11,201 nt of DNA, from assembly GCA_003542955.1 (NCBI GenBank), contig DPJP01000068.1, positions 16,893 through 28,093 on the forward strand, read 5' to 3'. Below the pieces are notes generated by a model, which had not been told where the DNA came from, did no database searches, and was given only the letters and a program-made list of their open reading frames with translations. How positions within the stretch are numbered: the first letter of the stretch is position 1; each line of letters opens with the position of its first letter. Of the stretch, positions 1 through 5,643 are shown piece after piece. The DNA comes from Armatimonadota bacterium. Lineage in GTDB: Bacteria > Armatimonadota > Zipacnadia > Zipacnadales > UBA11051. The position numbers were made by a program, and so were the translations under genes.

Positions 1-1
1 C

Positions 2-499
2 AACGAGAAGCCCCTCAACTGGCGGATTGCACAGAAGGCCGTCGAATACCACGAGCGCCGGCCGATGGGCAAGTTCGTCCTCCACAAGAACGATTGCTCC
101 GATTTCACCGACAGCATCGTCGATGAGGCACTCGGCTACGGAGCGCGGGACGGCCGGGCATCCGAGGAGCACATCGCGATGACCAACCGCCTCCTGTGGG
201 ACGTGGTTGTCTGGGACGGCCTGGAGCCGTTGCTGCCCGGTGACGTCGTCAGTGTGCGGCATTCGCCCTGGTATGCGCCCGACCCCGAGTCCTGCAGTCA
301 CGTGGGCATCATCGGCTCCGACGGCATGGTCTACGACTGGACGAAGCTGATCTCGTGGGAAAATCCCAGATACGGCAGGAATACCGTGGAGTGGTTCACG
401 AAGAACAGCCCTACGCCGGGGAATGTGTGGATATGGCGCCTGCGGCCGCGCTACCGGTACAGGGTTGACGCGTTGCCGGATGCCCCCGAGGGGTCATAG
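2..499 (+). CDS. NlpC/P60-like Cys/His protein, 5' end cut by window
   Basis: The frame is open from base 2 to the TAG at 497-499, giving 165 visible residues; the true start lies outside or at the ATG at 65. Counting from base 2, Cys32 sits in NDCSDF at the start of a helix, followed by LLPGDVVSVRH (residues 77-87) and SHVGII with His100, then MVYDW. A helix-borne Cys, a G-D-V/I strand and an S-H-V-G strand are the usual layout of NlpC/P60 and CHAP papain-like hydrolases, where Cys and His are catalytic in cell-wall peptide or amide cleavage. The end is basic (RLRPRYRYR) and then acidic. No signal peptide can be judged because the N-terminus is missing. The fold assignment is an inference from motif order; a substrate cannot be named. 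The next gene on the strand is 410 bases away, so no operon is implied. Confidence 0.6.
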   Translation, partial: NEKPLNWRIAQKAVEYHERRPMGKFVLHKNDCSDFTDSIVDEALGYGARDGRASEEHIAMTNRLLWDVVVWDGLEPLLPGDVVSVRHSPWYAPDPESCSHVGIIGSDGMVYDWTKLISWENPRYGRNTVEWFTKNSPTPGNVWIWRLRPRYRYRVDALPDAPEGS

Positions 500-909
500 C
501 GCGAATACTGGTTCCGCTGCGAAACCGCCGTTCGTGTTCAGAGACCAAGGCAACGAAGCCGTGGTCACATATTTGATGTACAGCCGCCAGCGTATCTCTC
601 AGGGCAGCAGATGGAGAATTGGCGGGTGTAAACCAAAGATGTGACCATATCCGTTCTGCTCATCAGCACCGGACGGGGGTTCTGCAGCAGAACCGAACCC
701 TGCGTCGCCCTGTGCGCTCACCGTATCCGACTGCCGGCAACGGCCGGGGTCGGGGCCTTGACCCTCTGGTCTTCACATTCGGAGCAGGGCCGCACGGAGA
801 GCATGAGAAGATCAAACGACCAGAGACCCGATCCCATCAGGTCCCGCTGGAGAGGAATACAGTGTCACCCAACGTGCGCTGCTACAGATGCCAACCGAGG
901 AGACCAATC
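500..909. other. intergenic gap with two small inverted repeats
   Basis: About 410 bases with no convincing gene; open frames here are rich in Arg, Pro and Gln and lack ribosome binding sites. Two symmetric elements are visible. One is GGTTCTGC-A-GCAGAACC at 678-694, a perfect 17-base palindrome. The other is CTCTGGTC (764-771) matched by GACCAGAG (818-825), with CTTC/GAAG just inside. Neither is followed by a T-run, so they do not look like intrinsic terminators. They could be operator sites for the downstream gene or chance. I see no clear -35/-10 pair. Confidence 0.35.
897..902 (+). promoter_or_regulatory. ribosome binding site GAGGAG deciding the start at 910
   Basis: GAGGAG lies 7 bases upstream of the ATG at 910. 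The reading frame stays open further upstream to an ATG at 619, but that start has no comparable site and the upstream residues look non-coding, so this site fixes the start. Confidence 0.75.
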
Positions 910-1719
910 ATGGACCGTGCCGGCTTTCGTGATGCAGGATGGGTCTGGGAGGGCCAGGGCTTCGACCCCGGCGTGCCGCCGTCAGTCTTCGGCGTCGGTC
1001 AGGGCGCCGCGTACTTCGGCCTGAGCAGGTGCAACCTGGTGTTCCACCCCAACGACAGGATGGCGCTGGAGTTGCTTGCCGACAAGGAGTCCGTCGTCTG
1101 CGACATCTCCAAGTGGAAGTTCATCGAGATGCCCATGCAGGAGGGCCAGCCCGGCGGTGTCGGCTTCAAGAACTGGCGCGACTCAGACCCCGATACCGTC
1201 ATCGCGGAGGCCGCCCACGTCAGCGCTATGGCGATGCAGTACCCCAACATCGTCGGTGCGATGATTGACGATACCTCCGGGATGTTTGACTATGACAACT
1301 ACGAGCAGAGCACGGCGATGCGCGTGCGTGAGGCGCTCGACAGCGCCAGACAGGGGCTCAAGCTCTGGATCGTCGTCTACATCCAGCAGCTCCGTGAGGA
1401 GCAGTGGGCGCCTTTCATTGATGTCATCGACGTGGTACACCTGTGGTGCGGCGATCCCTTCAGGCTGCCCCATCTGCCCGAGCATGTGGATGCCTGCTCG
1501 CAGGCCTTCCCGGGCAAGGAGATCATCGTCGGCAGCTACCTGCGGGACTACTCGCGGCAGGCGGAGGTGCCCACTGACATGGTGCAGGCGCAGTACGAGG
1601 CGATGTTCCGGCTCTGGCAGGAGGGCAGGATCGCCGGCTACAGCATCCTCGCCAACTGCCTGATCGACCGCCATCCCGAGCAGGCGGAGTGGATACGCGA
1701 CTTCCTGAGTGATGATTGA
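910..1719 (+). CDS. unrecognised 269-residue protein, possible TIM-barrel (glycosidase-like) fold
   Basis: I do not recognise a named family. The protein starts MDRAGFRDAGWVWEGQGFD and has no signal peptide or membrane segment. Hydrophobic strands alternate with amphipathic helices: VVCDISKW (about residues 62-69), IVGAMIDDTSG (about 115-124, with adjacent Asp120 and Asp121), LKLWIVVYI, FIDVIDVVHLW, EIIVGSYLRDYS and GYSILANCLID near the end. This spacing, with acidic and aromatic residues at strand ends, resembles the beta/alpha barrels of glycoside-hydrolase-like proteins; that is an inference and no catalytic pair is established. The GAGGAG site gives confidence in the start. The gene stands alone: the upstream gene is 410 bases away and the downstream gene is convergent. 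An unrelated conserved hypothetical protein is equally possible. Confidence 0.7.
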   Translation: MDRAGFRDAGWVWEGQGFDPGVPPSVFGVGQGAAYFGLSRCNLVFHPNDRMALELLADKESVVCDISKWKFIEMPMQEGQPGGVGFKNWRDSDPDTVIAEAAHVSAMAMQYPNIVGAMIDDTSGMFDYDNYEQSTAMRVREALDSARQGLKLWIVVYIQQLREEQWAPFIDVIDVVHLWCGDPFRLPHLPEHVDACSQAFPGKEIIVGSYLRDYSRQAEVPTDMVQAQYEAMFRLWQEGRIAGYSILANCLIDRHPEQAEWIRDFLSDD

Positions 1720-1775
1720 GGTTGTGGCGGCGAGGGCACAGAGCGGCGGCAGGGACTCGACCGGGCAGGCGTCTC

Positions 1776-1819
1776 AGGAGTCGCGAGCTTTCGGGCCTGC
1801 TCGAAAGCCTGCGACTCCT
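1776..1819. terminator. long hairpin in the convergent gap, possible two-way terminator or intergenic repeat
   Basis: Left arm 1776-1793 and right arm 1802-1819 are 18 bases each and match except for two adjacent positions (GA against AG), around the 8-base loop GGCCTGCT. It lies in the 165-base gap (1720-1884) between a plus-strand gene ending at 1719 and a minus-strand gene ending at 1885, where a bidirectional terminator would be expected. Neither side has a T-run, so intrinsic termination is not demonstrated. Arms containing GGAGTCGCAGGCTTTCG also resemble dispersed intergenic hairpins I recall from environmental genomes. The rest of the gap holds nothing I can identify. Confidence 0.5.
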
Positions 1820-1884
1820 ATGCCTCAGCTACTCCCTGTCGCCACTCCTCGCGCATGGCGTCAACTGCTCGTCGCTTCGGTTGC

Positions 1885-3147
1885 TCACTCCCCGGCCAGC
1901 CTCCGCGTAAGCTCGATGGCCTTGCTCACCAGGATGTCCTCCGCCTCGGCGGTCGTCCAGCCGGTCGTGACCTCGTAGCCGCCCTCCGCGAAGGCCGCTG
2001 CGTTGGCCACATAGCTCAAGTCACGGTTTGAGTAGCCGTTGACCCACATCTTCATGTCCGGCAGCTCGCGCTTGATGCGCAGGCCGTATTCGACGAGTAT
2101 CTCCCCGTTCATGCCGACGATGTAGACATCGCCGATGCGCAGCACCTGCACCTCAGTCGGGAACAGCCCGCCCTCCGGCGTATCCTCGACCTTCTTCGTC
2201 GTCGGCAGGCCCGCGGTGTCGCTGAGCCCTCCCAGGTAGGTGCCCAGCTTCGGCGGTGGCAGGCAGGTAGCGGTCACGACAGCTCTGCCCAGCTCATGGC
2301 CGATCTCCGCCACAGTCTGTTTGGCATCGATCAGCACATAGCCGAAGGTGCCGTTGGGGAGGCTGTAGCGGGGCTTGATGTCTCCCCCGCAGCCCTGCAG
2401 GAAGATCGCCTCGGCGCCGGGGTAGGCGGCCTCGATCCAGTCTCTGGCGAAGCCCGGGAAGTCAGGGCCGATCTCGTGTCCGCCCATCGTTGTGGGGTGA
2501 CAGGCATAGCCGAACAACACCGCCCGCACCGTGCCGTCGGGCCGCACTGCCCGCAACACCGGCACATCGGGGTCGGTTCCCTTGCGCGGCTCCGGGCGCA
2601 TGCCGACGTACTTGCCCTCGGCATCGAGCTGCCGGCGGTTGACGGCCATTGTGGACGAGCCGACGGTGTAATCCAGCGTGACGGGCTGCAGATCGGCGGC
2701 AGCGGCCTGGAGCAGCCCGCGGATGCGCTCCTCGAAGATCGGCATGTACTCGGCGTTCTGCCGCCCGAGCACGCGTGGCCCGCAGTGACTGTGGGAGCAG
2801 TTGAGCATCATCTGCTGCGGCGGTATCCCGACCGCCTGTGCGGCGGCCCGCACCTGTTCGAGCTGCTCGACGCCGGTCTTGCACACGTCCAGCGCCATGA
2901 TGCCGACGCGCGTCGTGCCGTTGTCGAACACAATGCAGGAGGCCTCGATCGGCTTGTAGACGCCGGTGGAGGGGTCCTTGTCGCGGCCGGAGAAGCCCAT
3001 CATGTAGACGGGGCCTTCGGGCGTTATGTCGACTGTGGCGACGCCGACCTTCATGCCGGGCTCGTCCGCGGCCTGCCCGTGGCAGATTGACACTGTCAAA
3101 CAGATCAGGAATCCGGTGGTCAGGGTGGCAGTCAGTATTCGTGACAC
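1885..3147 (-). CDS. exported neutral/alkaline ceramidase-fold hydrolase lacking the ceramidase serine
   Basis: A 420-residue product from GTG at 3147. Residues 1-26 form a signal peptide: MSR, a hydrophobic stretch ILTATLTTGFLICLTVSIC, and likely cleavage after GQA. The mature part begins with VGVATVDITP and MMGFSGRD (residues 34-56), the entry motif of the neutral/alkaline ceramidase N-terminal domain. NCSHSHCGP (116-124), GYACHPTTMG (213-222), NGE (347-349) and Tyr379 match the positions of the Zn ligands His, His, Glu and Tyr of that family. The active-site segment reads GCGGDIKPR (252-260) where ceramidases have GDVSPN, so Lys258 replaces the nucleophilic Ser. The C-terminal domain of full-length ceramidases is absent. 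It is probably a periplasmic or secreted metal-dependent hydrolase of unknown substrate, not a ceramidase. It is divergent from the carboxylesterase at 3544 and convergent with the gene at 910. In-frame codons upstream of 3147 are rejected because only the GTG has a good ribosome binding site. Confidence 0.85.
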   Translation of the reverse strand: MSRILTATLTTGFLICLTVSICHGQAADEPGMKVGVATVDITPEGPVYMMGFSGRDKDPSTGVYKPIEASCIVFDNGTTRVGIMALDVCKTGVEQLEQVRAAAQAVGIPPQQMMLNCSHSHCGPRVLGRQNAEYMPIFEERIRGLLQAAAADLQPVTLDYTVGSSTMAVNRRQLDAEGKYVGMRPEPRKGTDPDVPVLRAVRPDGTVRAVLFGYACHPTTMGGHEIGPDFPGFARDWIEAAYPGAEAIFLQGCGGDIKPRYSLPNGTFGYVLIDAKQTVAEIGHELGRAVVTATCLPPPKLGTYLGGLSDTAGLPTTKKVEDTPEGGLFPTEVQVLRIGDVYIVGMNGEILVEYGLRIKRELPDMKMWVNGYSNRDLSYVANAAAFAEGGYEVTTGWTTAEAEDILVSKAIELTRRLAGE

Positions 3148-3155
3148 AATGCCGT

Positions 3156-3159
3156 CTCC
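3156..3159 (-). promoter_or_regulatory. ribosome binding site GGAG for the GTG start at 3147
   Basis: On the minus strand GGAG precedes the GTG at 3147-3145 by 8 bases. The in-frame ATG at 3168 has no such site, and the hydrophobic core of the signal peptide starts right after the GTG, so GTG is preferred. The ATG would add only seven residues, MHHGDGI. Confidence 0.6.
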
Positions 3160-3295
3160 GTGATGCATCTGGTTGTGGGCGTCTTGGCCCTGGTCAATGT
3201 CTCTTCTTTCGGCTGCGATTGCCGAGGACCTTCCGACAAATGGCGTCGCGCGAAGGTTCAGGCAGACGAAGACTGCCAACCGGGGATTATCAGCC

Positions 3296-3369
3296 GGGGA
3301 CTGCTCCCTCCCGCGCCCTTCGCCTGAGCCGGAGGCTGTCCGTCTGTATCGCGGGAGGGCGCTGTCCCC
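3296..3369. repeat. long stem-loop bounded by GGGGAC/GTCCCC, REP-like
   Basis: Left arm 3296-3315 and right arm 3350-3369 are complementary at 18 of 20 positions, with a perfect inner 10 bp (CCCTCCCGCG with CGCGGGAGGG). The 34-base loop can form a small GCCT/AGGC hairpin. It lies in the divergent gap between a minus-strand start at 3147 and a plus-strand start at 3544. The GGGGAC/GTCCCC borders and the second, similarly bounded stem-loop just downstream suggest a REP/BIME-type intergenic repeat. A structured leader is the alternative. No T-run follows. Confidence 0.6.
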
Positions 3370-3404
3370 AATGCCGCTCTTGCACGGGGAATGAACTTGG
3401 GACA

Positions 3405-3479
3405 GGGACCCATTGCGTTGCACCGGGCTCGCTTCATCTTGCGGAGATTGCGCAATGGGCGCCAGTCCCCGGGTGCAAC
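3405..3479. repeat. second GGGAC/GTCCC-bounded stem-loop, with interleaved pairing
   Basis: CCCATTGCG at 3409-3417 pairs perfectly with CGCAATGGG at 3451-3459. Just outside, GGGA at 3405-3408 can pair with TCCC at 3466-3469. A second pair, GTTGCACC (3417-3424) with GGTGCAAC (3472-3479), is interleaved with the first, so the RNA could switch or form a pseudoknot. A further GGGAC copy lies at 3399-3403. The element ends 64 bases before the esterase start at 3544. It could be the second half of a BIME-like repeat or a structured 5' leader; it matches no riboswitch class I know. The rest of the 3148-3543 gap shows no gene and no convincing promoter. Confidence 0.5.
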
Positions 3480-3543
3480 CCAGCAACGCTGCCATCCGAC
3501 ATTCATGTCAAGCAGGCACATCCAATATCCGGTGATACCACCC

Positions 3544-5136
3544 ATGCGAAGCCACAGGCACATACACATGGCCATACTCGTCGCGGCCCTGATCAGCCCG
3601 AGATGCCTGGCCGCGCCCGTCAGCACGCGATCCGGCCTCGTCGAGGGCGTCGCGTCCGGGGTGGATGGCGTCACCGTCTACCGCGGCATTCCGTATGCCG
3701 CCCCGCCCGTCGGCAATCTGCGCTGGCGGCCGCCACAGCCACCCGCCGCGTGGGAGGGCGTTCGCCTGTGCGACCAGTTCGGCCCCTCATGCCCACAACC
3801 GAAGATGACCGGCATCTACCGCGGCGCCGATGGTCCGACTGACGAAGACTGTCTGTACCTCAACATCTGGACCCCGGCCACCTCCCCCGATGGGCGCCTG
3901 CCGGTGCTGGTGTGGATTCACGGCGGCGGGCTCACTATTGGCTCGGGCTCGATGAGGACCTACCACGGGCACAACCTCGCCGCCAGGGGCGCCGTGGTCG
4001 TGACGATCAACTACCGGCTCGGCCCCTTTGGATTCTTCCCTCACCCGGCGCTGTCGGCGGAATCCGCACACGGTGTCTCGGGCAACTACGGGTTGCTCGA
4101 CCAGGTGGCTGCACTGCGCTGGGTGCAGGGGAATATCGAGGCGTTCGGCGGGGACCCGCGGCATGTGGCGATCTTCGGTGAGTCGGGAGGCTCCCAGAGC
4201 GTGCTTTGCCTGATGGCAAGTCCGCTGAGCGCGGGGCTGTTCCGCGGCGCGATAGCGGAGAGTGGCACGCCCGGCGATGGCCTCCGCGTGCTGCGTGATG
4301 GGACACCGGCTGCCGGTCGCGGCACAGGGGAATCGGCCGAGGAGATGGGCGTGCGCCTTGCCGGCAAGCTCGGCTGCACGGGACCGGATGTGTTGGCGCA
4401 ACTGCGCTCGAAGACCGCCGAGGAGCTGCTGACGGGCATCAACCCGGATGTCCTGCCCGGTGGCCGAGGAGACAAGTTCAACCCCGTCATCGACGGCTAT
4501 GTGTTGGCCGGGGACCCGCTCGCGGCCTTCGCGGCCGGTGAGCAACAGGATGTCCCGCTCATCATCGGTAGTAACGGGGACGACGGCAACGTATTCACCG
4601 ACAGGCTGCCCATCAGGAGCCTCACAGGGTACCGAGTCGCCGTGCGGACGCTCTTCGGCACATCCGCCGACAAGGTGCTCGAGTACTTCCCTGCCGATGA
4701 GACCAACGTCCGTCGGGTGCTGACCCGGCTGGTGACGATATCCGCGTTCATCGCCCCGGCGCGTCGCTTCGCCCGTGGCATGGCGAATGTCGATGCAGAT
4801 GTACACGTGTATCACTTCACCCGCGTCTCGCCACAGGCGGCGGAGAAGGGGCTGGGGGCCATCCACGGCATCGAGATACCCTACGTGTTCGGCGCCGACA
4901 TGATCCGCGCCCTCGGGCCGACCGACCAGGCCCTCTCCGACACAATGAGTGAGACATGGATTCGTTTCGCCGCCACGGGAGACCCCTCCGGCGACGGGCT
5001 CGTGTGGCCCCCCTATGACGCCGGGGAGCAGTACATTGAGTTCGGCGACACCGTCGAGGTGCGCAGTCAGCTCTACTCGGCCGAATGTGACCTGTTCGAC
5101 GATATCCGCAACGCGCGCCTCAACGAACGACAGTAG
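3544..5136 (+). CDS. exported type B carboxylesterase (alpha/beta hydrolase)
   Basis: A 530-residue serine esterase. Residues 1-24 look like a signal peptide (MRSHRHIHM, then AILVAALI, cleavage near CLAA). The mature protein opens with the family signature G-L-V-E-G and YRGIPYAAPPVG...LRWRPP. Further landmarks are DEDCLYLNIW, oxyanion-hole HGGG at 126-129, and the nucleophile elbow FGESGGSQS with Ser214. The catalytic acid is probably Asp347 in GSNGDDG, where relatives usually have Glu in DEG. The catalytic base is His441 in IHGIEIPYVFG, and WIRFAATGDPSG lies near the C-terminus. Length is typical for PF00135 carboxylesterases and p-nitrobenzyl esterases. It cleaves carboxylic esters in the periplasm or outside; the substrate is unknown. 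A weak GGTGA site lies 8 bases before ATG 3544; upstream ATGs at 3391 and 3505 would bury the signal peptide. The last codons and the TAG stop fall inside the repeat cluster that follows. Confidence 0.92.
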   Translation: MRSHRHIHMAILVAALISPRCLAAPVSTRSGLVEGVASGVDGVTVYRGIPYAAPPVGNLRWRPPQPPAAWEGVRLCDQFGPSCPQPKMTGIYRGADGPTDEDCLYLNIWTPATSPDGRLPVLVWIHGGGLTIGSGSMRTYHGHNLAARGAVVVTINYRLGPFGFFPHPALSAESAHGVSGNYGLLDQVAALRWVQGNIEAFGGDPRHVAIFGESGGSQSVLCLMASPLSAGLFRGAIAESGTPGDGLRVLRDGTPAAGRGTGESAEEMGVRLAGKLGCTGPDVLAQLRSKTAEELLTGINPDVLPGGRGDKFNPVIDGYVLAGDPLAAFAAGEQQDVPLIIGSNGDDGNVFTDRLPIRSLTGYRVAVRTLFGTSADKVLEYFPADETNVRRVLTRLVTISAFIAPARRFARGMANVDADVHVYHFTRVSPQAAEKGLGAIHGIEIPYVFGADMIRALGPTDQALSDTMSETWIRFAATGDPSGDGLVWPPYDAGEQYIEFGDTVEVRSQLYSAECDLFDDIRNARLNERQ

Positions 5137-5485
5137 ACCGCGAAGAGCCGCGAAAGAAGGCAAAGGCAAACGGCAGGGGAACCGCGGATGACGCAGATGA
5201 CGCGGATGAAGGCAACGACAGACAGCAGTAGACCGCGAAAGACGCGAAAAGACGCGAAATAGGGCAAAGGCAGGCGGCATCTCAACCGCGGTTCCTCCCG
5301 CCGTTCGCTGCTTGCCGTGCCGTTCATCCGCGCTATCCGCGTCATCCGCGGTTTCTACTGTCGTTGCCGTTCCTTCGCGCCTTTTCGCGTATTTCGCGGT
5401 TCGCCCCGCCGTTCGCCGTTCGGCCGCTGTCGTTGTCTTCATTCGCGTCATTCGCGTCATTCGCGGTTTCTACTGTCGTTGCCGT
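5126..5485. repeat. composite short-period repeat cluster in two opposed halves
   Basis: Three modules recur. Module A has a 9-base period, GATGACGCG: plus orientation at 5180-5209, minus at 5323-5353, and a GAATGACGC variant minus at 5438-5469. Module B is built of CGCGAAAGA-type units: plus at 5137-5158 and 5232-5260, minus at 5371-5400. Linker C is GGCAACGACAGTAGA, at or near 5126-5137 (partial) and 5211-5231 in plus orientation, and 5354-5369 and 5469-5484 in minus. The plus half and the minus half face each other around the palindrome AACCGCGGTT at 5284-5293. Positions 5341-5370 and 5456-5485 are direct copies with one mismatch. Unit size and the absence of unique spacers exclude CRISPR. 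Similar arrays are, from memory, scattered in planctomycete-like genomes. The adjoining 5486-5573 shows nothing identifiable. Confidence 0.85.
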
Positions 5486-5573
5486 CCTTTGAGGTCTGAG
5501 AACAAATGCCCCAGCCGGCCGTCGGAGGGGTACAAGCGCACAGATATTGCTGCAGTCGGTTGCGGCGGGAGCA

Positions 5574-5613
5574 TTGCGGAGGCGAGTGTGGCCTGCTATT
5601 ATTGGGCCTCCGC
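5574..5613 (+). promoter_or_regulatory. candidate nifU promoter with overlapping inverted repeat
   Basis: TTGCGG at 5574-5579 and TATTAT at 5597-5602 are separated by 17 bases and fit a sigma70-type -35/-10 pair, predicting a start near 5609, about 35 bases before nifU. A perfect 8-bp inverted repeat, GCGGAGGC (5576-5583) and GCCTCCGC (5606-5613), starts in the -35 box and ends around the predicted start, as an operator might. It does not resemble an IscR or Fur site that I can recognise. It is the only good promoter candidate between the repeats and nifU. Confidence 0.4.
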
Positions 5614-5643
5614 GAATACGTACCAGGGAGTGGCGCTGCTACC

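Noticed and set aside
619..909. N-terminal extension of the gene at 910 back to ATG 619
   Set aside because: Low-complexity Arg/Pro/Gln-rich translation, no ribosome binding site at 619, and a strong GAGGAG before ATG 910.
3148..3495. N-terminal extension of the ceramidase-like protein beyond GTG 3147
   Set aside because: It would place about 115 non-conserved residues before a clear signal peptide and would cover the two stem-loops; the ribosome binding site is at the GTG.
3391..3543. Upstream start of the carboxylesterase at ATG 3391
   Set aside because: The extra residues come from the stem-loop region and would bury the signal peptide; ATG 3544 has a weak but well-spaced site.
3787..5460. 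Long open frame (557 codons) on the minus strand opposite the carboxylesterase
   Set aside because: It is the antisense shadow of a clearly identified gene in GC-rich DNA; composition is rich in Arg, His and Gly with no recognisable motif, and it runs into the repeat cluster.
5137..5498. CRISPR array or a coding sequence made of VIRVIRGF / HSRHSRF-like repeats
   Set aside because: Period is about 9 bases with no unique 25-40 base spacers, so it is not CRISPR. The peptide repeats appear on both strands as a by-product of the DNA repeat and have no ribosome binding site.
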